Shown: positions 25,455 through 33,731 of the stretch, in pieces
Layout of the letters: each line of letters begins with the position of its first letter
Numbering within the stretch: the first letter of the stretch is position 1
DNA from: an uncultured Eubacteriales bacterium
GTDB taxonomy: Bacteria; Bacillota; Clostridia; Peptostreptococcales; Anaerovoracaceae
NCBI GenBank assembly: GCA_902796965.1
Contig: CADBRA010000052.1
Span: 1-64,000, forward strand
Reading direction: 5' to 3'
DNA length: 64,000 nt
The notes under the pieces: generated by a model
The model's database searches: none
Told to the model about the DNA's origin: nothing
The model's input: only the letters and a program-made list of their open reading frames with translations
Translations under genes and position numbers: made by a program

Positions 25455-26724
25455 CACACGCCTCCGCTGCACTCCTGCCGCAAAGAAAACCTGAAGACCA
25501 CGCCCACTGAAGATTATATCCGCCGCACGGTCCGTCTACATCGAGCACTTCGCCGCAGAAATACAGACCCGGTATGATCTTTGATTCCATGTTTTCACAA
25601 TTCACTTCAGATGTCCTTACGCCGCCCCTCGTCACCTGGGCATCATTCCAGCCCTTTGTTGATTTCACACGCACATCGAAATGCTGCAGCAGACCGGCTG
25701 CTCTCTCGGCAGTCTCACGTACATCAGCGCCGCTGCTCAGGGCCGCCGCCTTCTTCGCTATCCTGCTGTTCACTATCCATGACAGAGCTTCCTCGAGCGT
25801 AATTCCATTTATTTCCATGCTTTTAAAAATCACTTCAGCCAGCGCTTCTGCATCGAGCTCAGGCATGAAATTCAGCCTGATGATATAATCGTGCTGTTCC
25901 TCTGTCTGAGCCGGAAGGCTATCAGTTCTTTTCATTTTCCTTTTCCCTGCCGGCCTCGGTGCTCTCATATACCTCGTTACATTCATAACGCATATGCCCG
26001 AAAGGCCTGTGCCTGTAAACTGAACCTCACCGTATTCCGAATATTTTTCGCTCCCGTTGTCGAGCAGTGTAACGCGTGCCCGCGCCCTGCCTTTTATACC
26101 TTCTACGGCAGGGTCGTCTGATTCGCAAGCTACAAGTGCCGGACGCGGAGCATTCAGAGTGTGGCCGAATGATTTCGCAAATCCAAAACCGTCGCCGGTG
26201 CTCCCGAACCTCAGACCGGCTCTTCCGCCTGCTGCGATTATAAGCTTTTTTGCTGTGACAACGCAGCCTGACTCGAAACGCACCACAAAAACGCCGTCTT
26301 CAGATGAACACGACGTTATCTTATCTCCGAAATAAAATTCTGCTCCGTGCGAAACCGCCGTTTTAAAGAGCATATCGACAACAGACGAGGCCTGACCCGA
26401 ATACGGATAGCAGCGGCCTTCCTGCTCTTCAACGATCAGAAGACCGTTGTTCTCGAACCATTCGACGGTCTTTTCGACGGTATCAGAATGTATGATGCGC
26501 CTTACAAACGAGACTGCATCTCTGTTATAGACGAGTGCGTTGCAGAAAGCGTTTGTGATATTGCATCTGCCGTTTCCTGTCGCTGCAAGCTTTCGTCCTG
26601 GAGCATCATTTCCGTCAGCGCATATGACGCGCGCACCGGCCGATGCCGACTCGCAGGCTGCAGCCAGTCCCGAAGCTCCAGCTCCCACAATAAAGATATC
26701 TGTATCAGTTTCAGTTCTGTGCAT
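25447..26724 (-). CDS. NAD(P)/FAD-dependent oxidoreductase, HI0933/YhiN (BaiN-like) family
   Basis: The 425-aa flavoprotein begins with the FAD motif DIFIVGAGASGLAAACESASAG, then the family hallmark GRKLAATGNGRCNITN. GGRAGLRFGSTGDGFGFA and, at the C-terminus, GLYFCGEVLDVDGPCGGYNLQWAWSSG follow. Members are annotated as aminoacetone oxidase family, HI0933 or BaiN-like, and most have no proven substrate. Its start overlaps the whiA stop by 14 nt and its end overlaps the next flavoprotein, so it is the middle of a whiA-yhiN-COG2509 coupled run. Confidence 0.88.
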   Translation of the reverse strand: MHRTETDTDIFIVGAGASGLAAACESASAGARVICADGNDAPGRKLAATGNGRCNITNAFCNALVYNRDAVSFVRRIIHSDTVEKTVEWFENNGLLIVEEQEGRCYPYSGQASSVVDMLFKTAVSHGAEFYFGDKITSCSSEDGVFVVRFESGCVVTAKKLIIAAGGRAGLRFGSTGDGFGFAKSFGHTLNAPRPALVACESDDPAVEGIKGRARARVTLLDNGSEKYSEYGEVQFTGTGLSGICVMNVTRYMRAPRPAGKRKMKRTDSLPAQTEEQHDYIIRLNFMPELDAEALAEVIFKSMEINGITLEEALSWIVNSRIAKKAAALSSGADVRETAERAAGLLQHFDVRVKSTKGWNDAQVTRGGVRTSEVNCENMESKIIPGLYFCGEVLDVDGPCGGYNLQWAWSSGFLCGRSAAEACDA

Positions 26725-27679
26725 CGGAGCTTTTCTCCTCTCTGAGTTTATTGGCCTGCTCAGCTATCTTTGAAAATCTGTGATTCAGACCGCTTTTGCT
26801 GACTGGCGGATTCATCATCCCCGCCAGTTCCCCGAGTGAAAGCTCCGGGTTCTCGAGCCTGAGCTCCGCCGCGCTTCTCAGCCTTGGCGGCAGATTTTCG
26901 AGACCGAGGTTCTCATCAATATATCTTATATTTTCTATCTGTCTGAGAGCAGCATTTACAGTCTTGTCTGCATTAGCGCTCTCGCAGTTGACTATTCTGT
27001 TTGCCGCATTTCTCATGCTCTTCATAATGCGCGTGTTTTCAAAGCTCAGGAGCTGATTGTGCGCACCTGTAATGTTCATGAAATCGACTATGTGCTCGCT
27101 GTCCTTTATATATATTACAAATGACCCTCTGCGCTGTACGACCTTAGCTCCGAGCGAAAACTGATTCATAAGTTTCCTGATATCGCCGGCTGTCTGTTCA
27201 TCTGAACATACAATTTCCAGATGATATTCCTTTTCCGGATCACTCACTGACCCTCCAGCCATGAAAAGACCTCGCAGATACGCCCTGCGGCAACATTTCT
27301 TTCTGACGATGCCCGGATCGATTCCGTCGACGAGAATGTTGCTCCCTTCGTGCACCTTCAGCATTCCAGTTTCGCGGAGCACCTGGCCTCCCATGACATC
27401 ATCCATGAACGTCAGCCTGTAGCTTCTGCCCGGTCTCAGAGTCCTGCCTTCTATGACCTCGATCCCAGTTTCGGCTTCAAAATAGCAAGATGTGAGCTTT
27501 TTGAGTGTTCTGGCAACTGCCGGATCCTCGGATGTGAGTGAAACGCTTACTCTGCCGCCTCCTTTTAGGCGTATCGAGCCTGCAATTCTGGCAAATCCTG
27601 CTATCTCGGCGAGCATACAGCACTTTTTATCAGGCATCACCTTTGCGAGTTCTTTTTTTGTTTCTGATGAAAATGACAT
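26711..27679 (-). CDS. whiA: DNA-binding regulator WhiA
   Basis: WhiA is a Gram-positive protein combining a LAGLIDADG homing-endonuclease-like N-terminal fold (about 1-220; AYLRGLFMAGGSVSDPEKEYHLE is the diagnostic stretch) with a C-terminal helix-turn-helix (NPELSLGELAGMMNPPVSKSGLNHRF). It acts in cell division, chromosome segregation or sporulation depending on species; its presence does not prove sporulation. I start at MSFSSETKKEL (322 aa); an ATG six codons upstream overlaps the yvcK stop and is possible. It follows rapZ-yvcK as in most Firmicutes. Confidence 0.95.
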   Translation of the reverse strand: MSFSSETKKELAKVMPDKKCCMLAEIAGFARIAGSIRLKGGGRVSVSLTSEDPAVARTLKKLTSCYFEAETGIEVIEGRTLRPGRSYRLTFMDDVMGGQVLRETGMLKVHEGSNILVDGIDPGIVRKKCCRRAYLRGLFMAGGSVSDPEKEYHLEIVCSDEQTAGDIRKLMNQFSLGAKVVQRRGSFVIYIKDSEHIVDFMNITGAHNQLLSFENTRIMKSMRNAANRIVNCESANADKTVNAALRQIENIRYIDENLGLENLPPRLRSAAELRLENPELSLGELAGMMNPPVSKSGLNHRFSKIAEQANKLREEKSSDAQN

Positions 27680-27686
27680 CTTATCA

Positions 27687-28694
27687 TCAACCTTCATGTA
27701 CCAGCGTCATGATTATGTTCGTTATCCTTCCGGCATCGTGGCGCACGAGACCGTCTCCGATCTCTATCATGCTGCTTTCAATGGGAGTTATTCCCATTCT
27801 CTTCAATTCTTTTCTGTCAGCATCCGTAGCGAGTATCTGCCTGACGCCTTCTGTTATATATGGTGTAAGCTCATCGTTCGTACACCTGTGATCGTTTATG
27901 ATCATATAATCGAGAACATCCTCTCCGAGATATGTCTCTACAGCATGCGCACAGTCTGAAACAGAGTAATTGTCAGTCTCTCCAGCCTGCGTCATAACAT
28001 TGCAGATCAGTGATTTTATACCGCTCGCATTTCTGATCGCGTCCGCGATTCCCTTTACCAGAAGATTTGGTATGATGCTGCTGTAAAGGCTTCCCGGACC
28101 GAGCACGATCATGTCAGCAGACATGATGGCCTCGACGGCTGAGGGAAGCGCCTCTGCTCCGTCAGGCTCAAGATACACCCTCTTTATCGGACTCAAATGT
28201 TTTCTGACTGTTTCAGGAATGCTTGACTCACCCTTCACTGTTGTACCGTCCTCGAGGACAGCGCACAGAACCTCATCCTGGGCAGTTACAGGAATCACAT
28301 GTCCTTTTATCCTCAGAATATCCTGAAGTTTATCGACTGCGAGCTCGAAATCGCCGTAAATATCAGTAAGAGCCGCAATGAACAGATTTCCCATGTTCTG
28401 TCCGTTGAGCCTTCCCTCATGAAATCTGTACTGAAGCAGCTTCTCCATGATGTCTTCGTCATCTGCAAGAGCGAGTATGCAGTTTCTTATATCTCCGGGC
28501 GGAAGCATTCCGAGTTCACTGCGTATCATGCCCGATCCGCCGCCGTCATCTGTCACAGTAACGACTGCTGTTATGTTATCGGTCATGTTCTTGAGCCCGC
28601 GGAGTATTACAGAAAGACCCGTCCCTCCGCCGATGACAACGATTCGGGGTCCTCCAACCGGGATACTCCCCGGTCGAACAATATCCTTGTACAT
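27687..28694 (-). CDS. yvcK: YvcK/GlmR family gluconeogenesis factor (UDP-GlcNAc-binding)
   Basis: YvcK/GlmR binds UDP-GlcNAc and, in B. subtilis, stimulates GlmS and supports growth and cell shape on gluconeogenic carbon. The motif VVIGGGTGLSVILRGLKN (about 19-36) and VTDDGGGSGMIR, LPPGDIRNCILALAD are conserved; VLGPGSLYSSIIPNLLV lies in the second half. Length (335 aa) is typical. The ribosome site GAGGTC stands seven bases before the ATG. It is 19 nt downstream of rapZ. Confidence 0.94.
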   Translation of the reverse strand: MYKDIVRPGSIPVGGPRIVVIGGGTGLSVILRGLKNMTDNITAVVTVTDDGGGSGMIRSELGMLPPGDIRNCILALADDEDIMEKLLQYRFHEGRLNGQNMGNLFIAALTDIYGDFELAVDKLQDILRIKGHVIPVTAQDEVLCAVLEDGTTVKGESSIPETVRKHLSPIKRVYLEPDGAEALPSAVEAIMSADMIVLGPGSLYSSIIPNLLVKGIADAIRNASGIKSLICNVMTQAGETDNYSVSDCAHAVETYLGEDVLDYMIINDHRCTNDELTPYITEGVRQILATDADRKELKRMGITPIESSMIEIGDGLVRHDAGRITNIIMTLVHEG

Positions 28695-28713
28695 ATATTA
28701 TGACCTCTTCAAA

Positions 28714-29571
28714 CTATCTTTTCATTATATCCCTGTGATATCTGTCGACGTACATGTCTTTTTCCTTGAAAATATCGTAGAACTCGTTCGCCATCGACAC
28801 AGATCTGTGCTGTCCGCCCGTGCATCCGAACGCGATGACCAAGTTTCTTTTTCCCTGTTTCATATAGAAAGGTATGAGGTATTCGAGCAAAGCGCTTACA
28901 TCATGAACAAACCGCTTTGTCTCATCGAACTTCATTACATAGTCGCGCACATGTCTGTTGTTTCCGGTCAGATCTCTCATACTCTTGAGATAATATGGAT
29001 TTGGAATGAATCTCACGTCGAAAACTACATCAGCATCTATTGGCATTCCGTGCTTGTAGCCGAATGACATCACTGTTATCTTGAATTTTCTGCCGCTGTC
29101 TGTGTCCGAGAGCATCATCTGCAGTTTGTTCTGAAGCTCCATCGGTTTCAAATTCGTCGTATCTATCACATAATCGGCATTCTGACGTATGTTTCTGAGC
29201 ATCTGGCGCTCCTTGCGGATCGCCTCGATGTCTGTACACCCGCTGCTGAGCGGATGTATGCGCCTCGTCTCCTTGAAGCGCCTTACAAGTGCCTCGTCCG
29301 TCGCTTCGAGGAAAAGAACCTTGTATGGCTTGTTTTCATTCTTCAGCTCGCCGAGCACTCGTTCAAAATCCTTGAAAAATTCACCCCCTCTGATGTCCAT
29401 GATAAAAGCGGCCTTCTTGAGATTTATCTTGTTCTGAGACTCCAGCGCCAGAAAAGACTCAAGCAGTGCAGGCGGCATGTTGTCTATGCAGTAATATCCC
29501 ATATCCTCGAGATAATTCATTGCATTGCTCTTTCCTGCACCCGAAAGTCCAGTGACGATGAGAACTTCCAT
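28714..29571 (-). CDS. rapZ: RapZ (YvcJ) nucleotide-binding RNase adaptor
   Basis: This is a P-loop protein of the RapZ/YvcJ family. In E. coli RapZ directs RNase E to GlmZ and senses GlcN6P; in Firmicutes YvcJ binds nucleotides and its target is unclear. Walker A is VTGLSGAGKSNAMNYLED (about 6-23). The C-terminal domain carries VIAFGCTGGQHRSVSMAN, the conserved sugar-phosphate-type pocket. At 285 aa it is full length. It sits next to yvcK, which fits a shared link to amino-sugar and cell-wall precursor control together with murB upstream. Confidence 0.94.
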   Translation of the reverse strand: MEVLIVTGLSGAGKSNAMNYLEDMGYYCIDNMPPALLESFLALESQNKINLKKAAFIMDIRGGEFFKDFERVLGELKNENKPYKVLFLEATDEALVRRFKETRRIHPLSSGCTDIEAIRKERQMLRNIRQNADYVIDTTNLKPMELQNKLQMMLSDTDSGRKFKITVMSFGYKHGMPIDADVVFDVRFIPNPYYLKSMRDLTGNNRHVRDYVMKFDETKRFVHDVSALLEYLIPFYMKQGKRNLVIAFGCTGGQHRSVSMANEFYDIFKEKDMYVDRYHRDIMKR

Positions 29572-29613
29572 AATATCACCTTCCAGTTATACGGCCGTCC
29601 GGCCTTTATTATT

Positions 29614-30348
29614 CTATATAAGATTCACGATTCTCTCAGGCTCAAGCCCGGCCTCGCGGACCCTTGCGAGCGCGATATCGCATTCTCCCACCTTCTGCGG
29701 GACATGTGCATCGCTTCCCAGTATGAATTGCACATTATACTTCATTGCCATCCTGATCTCTTCAACAGTCAGCTGTTTATGCCTGTTGCTGATCTCAAGC
29801 CATGTTCCTGTCTCTTCACACGCTTTGAAAACTGCGTCGAGGTCGACCTTTCCTTTGTCTCCGGGATGCGTCAACGTCCTGATCCTGTTAGCCCTAAGCG
29901 ACGCAACGACCATCTGCGTATTTTTTTCTATGAGTGCATCGCTGAAATGATGCGTGCGCGTTCCGGCGAGGTTCCTCGCGTGTAGTACGAGTGAAGACGC
30001 CGGATTCTCACCAAGAGTCCCGAAATGATATCCTGCTATGACGAAATCGTAGTATTTGAACTCCTCCGGTTTTACGTCGAGCATACCCGAAGGATTTATG
30101 ATATTAGCTTCAACCGACATATAGACTTTAATGTCATCGTATTTTTTGTTCATTTCGTCTATATCGCGCCTCATCGCCGGAATATCTCTGCGTCTGAAGC
30201 CATATCCGAAATGCCCGGGACCGTGATCAGTGATCGCGACCGATGCGAGGCCCTTTCTTCTGGCCTCAAGCACATTGTCCTCTACGGAACCCTTTCCATG
30301 AGAATAAGTCGTATGAGTATGCCAATCAAACTTCATTCTGTCGTACAT
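29614..30348 (-). CDS. PHP-domain phosphoesterase
   Basis: This is a metal-dependent hydrolase of the PHP superfamily (histidinol-phosphatase/polymerase-type). The first motif FDWHTHTTYSHGKGSVEDN gives metal His residues; ITDHGPGHFGYG, SVEANI, RTLTHPGDKG and ILGSDAHVPQKVG supply the rest. About 244 aa from MYDRMKFDWHTHT; the start could also be four codons later. PHP genes of this type sit between murB and rapZ in many Clostridia, so the location is conserved, but the substrate is unknown. YcdX-like phosphatase is the nearest description. Confidence 0.88.
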   Translation of the reverse strand: MYDRMKFDWHTHTTYSHGKGSVEDNVLEARRKGLASVAITDHGPGHFGYGFRRRDIPAMRRDIDEMNKKYDDIKVYMSVEANIINPSGMLDVKPEEFKYYDFVIAGYHFGTLGENPASSLVLHARNLAGTRTHHFSDALIEKNTQMVVASLRANRIRTLTHPGDKGKVDLDAVFKACEETGTWLEISNRHKQLTVEEIRMAMKYNVQFILGSDAHVPQKVGECDIALARVREAGLEPERIVNLI

Positions 30349-30418
30349 ATTTTTACCATATCCCCTTCTGCTGCATGAAAAACATTTCATACATGAAAAT
30401 TCAATACAGTGCGCTGGG

Positions 30419-31333
30419 TCATCCTCCTATTATCCGAATCTCTGTTTCCAGATCCACGCCTGAATTTTCTTTTACCCGCATCTGTACGAGTTTTATCAGA
30501 GAAAGTATGTCGTCAGCAGTCGCATCGCCGTTATTTACTACAAATCCCGCATGTTTTGGACTTACCTGGGCTCCGCCCAAAGACGCTCCGCGCATACCTG
30601 CCTCATCGATGAGCTGACCGGCGAAATGTCCGGCAGGCCTTTTGAATGTGCTTCCCGCGCTCGGCAGATTCAAAGGCTGCTTAGATCGGCGGCGTTCAGC
30701 CAGATCCTTCATATATGAGCTTATCTCAGCTCTGTCACCTTTTTCGAGCTTCATCTTAACGCTGAGCACAATCGAACCGTTTTTCTCAAAGACGCTGTGT
30801 CTGTAACCGAAATCGCATTCGGCGGCGCTGTACACTCTTACAGAACCATCGCTGTCAGCTGCTGTCACGCTTGAAACGACATGTTTCATCTCGCCGCCAT
30901 ATGCACCGGCGTTCATGAACACTGCGCCGCCGACGCTGCCTGGAATGCCCGACGCGAATTCGAGGCCTGTGAGCGAATGCTCAGCAGCTTCTCTCGCGGC
31001 AGCCGAGAGCAAAGCTCCCGCCCCCGCTTCTACAGTGTCCCCCATTACAGATACTGCAGACATCGCTCTGCCTATCCTGACTATAACTCCTCTGAAACCT
31101 TTATCTTTTACAAGAACATTGGAACCGTTTCCCAGTATATAATACGGTATGCCATTCTCCTTAAGAGCTGACACAATCGTAGAAAGACTTTCAGCATCTG
31201 ACGGTTCAACGAGAACATCAGCCGGTCCTCCGACGCGGAAAGTCGTATATTCCTTCATCGGTGCGTCCATTCTCACACTCCCGCCGCTGCCTGCGAGCTG
31301 GAGCAGTTTTTTATATATTTCTTCTTTATTCAA
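30419..31333 (-). CDS. murB: UDP-N-acetylenolpyruvoylglucosamine reductase
   Basis: MurB reduces the enolpyruvyl group to make UDP-N-acetylmuramate for peptidoglycan. The FAD domain has TFRVGGPADVLVEP and ILGNGSNVLVKDKGFRGVIV; the catalytic Ser is in LPSAGSTFKRP and the catalytic Glu is in the C-terminal ETEIRIIGG. At 304 aa it is type II, as usual in Firmicutes. It starts at TTG, with GGAGG nine bases upstream. It leads the cluster with the PHP gene, rapZ, yvcK and whiA. A short mini-hairpin repeat is within the codons for L-G-G-A-Q. Confidence 0.96.
   Translation of the reverse strand: MNKEEIYKKLLQLAGSGGSVRMDAPMKEYTTFRVGGPADVLVEPSDAESLSTIVSALKENGIPYYILGNGSNVLVKDKGFRGVIVRIGRAMSAVSVMGDTVEAGAGALLSAAAREAAEHSLTGLEFASGIPGSVGGAVFMNAGAYGGEMKHVVSSVTAADSDGSVRVYSAAECDFGYRHSVFEKNGSIVLSVKMKLEKGDRAEISSYMKDLAERRRSKQPLNLPSAGSTFKRPAGHFAGQLIDEAGMRGASLGGAQVSPKHAGFVVNNGDATADDILSLIKLVQMRVKENSGVDLETEIRIIGG
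30567..30579. repeat. Mini-hairpin repeat inside murB, TGGGC-TCC-GCCCA
   Basis: Perfect 5-bp stem, TCC triloop. The shortest exact member of the family; protein constraint (GGAQ) may contribute. Confidence 0.5.
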
Positions 31334-31459
31334 TTCAAAAATCCTCCGGACGGATCTCAGCCGTCTTTTTGTGTATCATTTGCATAATAGCGGTCATATT
31401 AATATTTCTGCCGGCTTTTCATGTACATTCATATAACATCGACTGCTTCCTGACTATGG

Positions 31460-31885
31460 TCAGCTCTCTTTTACGATTTCCATGGAACCGTCGGCACAGT
31501 TCGGACAGACCGGCCTCGATCTGGGCACTACCTCGCTGAAAAACGAACTGCCGCAGTCGGGACATTTATGCCTTATATTAATGTCGAGTCCGTACTGTTC
31601 TCTCGATGGTTCCAGATTCACTATCCTCCTGCGCCGCCATACGCGTATTTTTCTGCAGTCGAGACACTGAAACACTGCGTCTGAACAGTCATAATACAAT
31701 TCGCTGTCACTGTCAGCCATCGCAATTCTCCTGAGCAGCGCCCCATATTTTCCCTTCAAAGTGTCGTTCTTCAGATTCTCCTCAAGTTCTTCTGTCTCGT
31801 CGTGAAATCCGGCTCCGGAACTGCCCGTCGTGAGCGTTGTCTCATATCCGCAATCGCTGCATCTGTATCTTATTTTTCTGCTCAT
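31460..31885 (-). CDS. Zinc-ribbon-like protein of unknown function
   Basis: The 141-aa basic protein contains four CxxC knuckles: CSDC near the N-terminus, CLDC in the middle, and CPDC plus CPNC at the C-terminus, enough for two zinc ribbons. Between the first and second pairs is an acidic helix-like stretch (DETEELEENLKNDTLKGKYGALLRRIAMAD, in part). I do not recognise the family. Zinc ribbons of this kind often sense or bind nucleic acid or protein; no specific function is claimed. The start ATG 31885 has GAGGTGAT upstream; an earlier in-frame GTG overlaps that site. No operon partner. Confidence 0.7.
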   Translation of the reverse strand: MSRKIRYRCSDCGYETTLTTGSSGAGFHDETEELEENLKNDTLKGKYGALLRRIAMADSDSELYYDCSDAVFQCLDCRKIRVWRRRRIVNLEPSREQYGLDINIRHKCPDCGSSFFSEVVPRSRPVCPNCADGSMEIVKES

Positions 31886-32302
31886 ATATATCACCTCTGC
31901 TGTTGCAGCCGGAACAGCGCGTTGAAATTCTGTTCATATATTATAATATTTATATTGCAATTTGTACCTTTTTTCTGACTAAACAGCAAAGTCTTAAGAA
32001 CTGCAGGCGATTTCTCTGCATCTGTCACGCTATCACATTCAGAAAACATTCCCGATATCCCGCAGGCAGTATAACGGTCATGCTGCCGGTGGAAGCTCTC
32101 ATATACCGCTAATATATCTTGCATCAACTTCCGCCGCAGTAACGCTCTATACTCTGCGGCTGATATCAACGCTGCCGTCTGATGCCCGGCTGCCGGAAGC
32201 ACTTGCTTGCCGGAGGCATCTGTCGACGGAGTCGTCATATATATTTTTTATGCACAAGAACACGTCATTTAATTCGTGCGGTGTGTATAAATATAAATTT
32301 TT
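31886..32302. other. Intergenic region between divergent genes
   Basis: A roughly 115-codon open frame runs on the minus strand (31891-32238), but it lacks a ribosome site, ends in AT-rich low-quality coding and has no recognisable motif. I treat it as non-coding. The right end carries the argG regulatory region. Confidence 0.4.
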
Positions 32303-32353
32303 ATGTATAATTATTAATTGATTGTTGTATATGGATTTTCATTGTGGTATACT
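32303..32353 (+). promoter_or_regulatory. argG promoter with ArgR-box-like site
   Basis: TTGTAT (32325), 17-nt spacer, TATACT (32348). Just upstream, the segment around ATGTATAATTATTAAT fits the 18-bp ArgR consensus (WNTNAATWWWWATTNANW) with one mismatch, and shares ATGTATAATTAT with the argB promoter. This suggests arginine repression by ArgR/AhrC. Confidence 0.6.
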
Positions 32354-32368
32354 ACCTGCATCGAACGA

Positions 32369-32392
32369 AAAAGCCTTACTTACAAGGCTTTT
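32369..32392 (+). promoter_or_regulatory. Hairpin in the argG leader
   Basis: AAAAGCCTT-ACTTAC-AAGGCTTTT, a perfect 9-bp stem ending in T residues between promoter and ribosome site. It could act as a leaky attenuator, though the T-run is short. Confidence 0.5.
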
Positions 32393-32428
32393 CAGATATC
32401 AGAAATCTATCTATCACGGAGGCAGAAA

Positions 32429-33655
32429 ATGGCAGATAATAAAGTTATTCTCGCATATTCAGGCGGGCTTGACACTTCGGTAATTCTCACATGGCTCATG
32501 GAAAAGGGATATGACGTAATCGCCGTATGTGTAAACGTCGGCCAGGAAGATGACATGGCTGAAGTTGAAAAGAAGGCTTATGCTACAGGCGCAAAGAAGT
32601 GCTATATCATCGATGATAAGGAGACATTCATAAAAGATTTCGTATGGCACGGCGTAAAGGCCGGTGCTATCTACGAAAATGACTACCTGCTCGGCACCGC
32701 TTATGCGCGTCCGCTCATAGCGAAAGAACTCGTAAAGGTCGCACACGCCGAGAATGCTCAGGTAATCGCACACGGATGCACAGGCAAGGGAAACGACCAG
32801 GTTCGTTTCGAATCAGGGATCCACGCTCTTGATCCATCACTCAAAGTTATAGCTCCATGGCGCGAATGGGACATGAAATCCCGTGAAGACCTCATCGCAT
32901 ACGCTGACGAAAAGAAGATTCCTATCAGTGCTACGCTCAAAAAGATCTACAGCCGTGACCAGAACCTCTGGCACATCAGCCACGAGGGCGGCAATCTCGA
33001 AGATCCGTGGAATATTCACGAGGACGACATCCATGTTATGTCAAAAACTCCTGAGGCTGCTCCTGACGAACCTGCATATGTCGACATCACATTTGACAAA
33101 GGTGTCCCTGTTGCTGTAGACGGCGTCGATATGGGTCCTGTCGAGATCGTCGAAAAACTCAATGAGCTCGGTGCAGCAAACGGTGTCGGAACTATAGACA
33201 TCGTTGAAAACCGTCTCGTCGGCATGAAGTCAAGAGGCGTATATGAGACTCCGGGAGGCACTATCATCTACAAGGCTCATCAGGATCTCGAAAAGCTCGT
33301 TCTCGACAGAGAGACCATGATGTTCAAGAACCATGTCGCAATCAAATATGCTCAGATCCTCTATGACGGACAGTGGTACACTCCGCTGAGAGACGCTCTC
33401 GATGCTTTCGTAGATTCAACTCAGGACGTTGTTACAGGCGTCGTAAAGATGAAGCTCTATAAGGGCAGCGCTGTTCCTGCAGCATCAAAATCAAAATACT
33501 CGCTCTTCAACGAAGCGTTCGCTACGTTCGGCGAAGACGAAGTCTATGATCAGAGCGATGCGGAAGGATTCATCAACCTCTTCTCGCTTCCTCAGAAGAT
33601 CCGTGCGATCAACTGCAAGCAGAACGGAATTCCTTCAAAATATACTGCAGACTAA
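32429..33655 (+). CDS. argG: Argininosuccinate synthase
   Basis: ArgG joins citrulline and aspartate with ATP, the penultimate step of arginine synthesis. The PP-type ATP loop VILAYSGGLDTSVILTWL (about 6-23), GCTGKGNDQVRFE and the C-terminal substrate residues are present. 408 aa, typical. The start is fixed by GGAGG six bases before ATG 32429; a longer open frame adds 37 unlikely residues. It is followed by argH after a 76-nt gap that contains a hairpin. Its promoter carries an ArgR-box-like site. Confidence 0.97.
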   Translation: MADNKVILAYSGGLDTSVILTWLMEKGYDVIAVCVNVGQEDDMAEVEKKAYATGAKKCYIIDDKETFIKDFVWHGVKAGAIYENDYLLGTAYARPLIAKELVKVAHAENAQVIAHGCTGKGNDQVRFESGIHALDPSLKVIAPWREWDMKSREDLIAYADEKKIPISATLKKIYSRDQNLWHISHEGGNLEDPWNIHEDDIHVMSKTPEAAPDEPAYVDITFDKGVPVAVDGVDMGPVEIVEKLNELGAANGVGTIDIVENRLVGMKSRGVYETPGGTIIYKAHQDLEKLVLDRETMMFKNHVAIKYAQILYDGQWYTPLRDALDAFVDSTQDVVTGVVKMKLYKGSAVPAASKSKYSLFNEAFATFGEDEVYDQSDAEGFINLFSLPQKIRAINCKQNGIPSKYTAD

Positions 33656-33678
33656 AATCATCTGATAAACTAATCTCG

Positions 33679-33709
33679 GACGCCAGAAACCCGGACGGCT
33701 TCTGGCGTC
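33679..33709 (+). terminator. Hairpin between argG and argH
   Basis: A 10-bp stem (GACGCCAGAA / TTCTGGCGTC) has a GC-rich 11-nt loop, then TTGTTATAAT. The weak T-tract suggests partial termination or an mRNA-stability element that tunes argH below argG. The following TATAAT could serve as a weak internal -10. Confidence 0.6.
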
Positions 33710-33731
33710 TTGTTATAATGAGGAGAACAAC

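Noticed and set aside
31891-32238. Open frame of about 115 codons on the minus strand upstream of the zinc-ribbon gene
   Set aside because: No ribosome binding site, no recognisable motif, AT-rich final third, and it would fill the divergent promoter region of argG.
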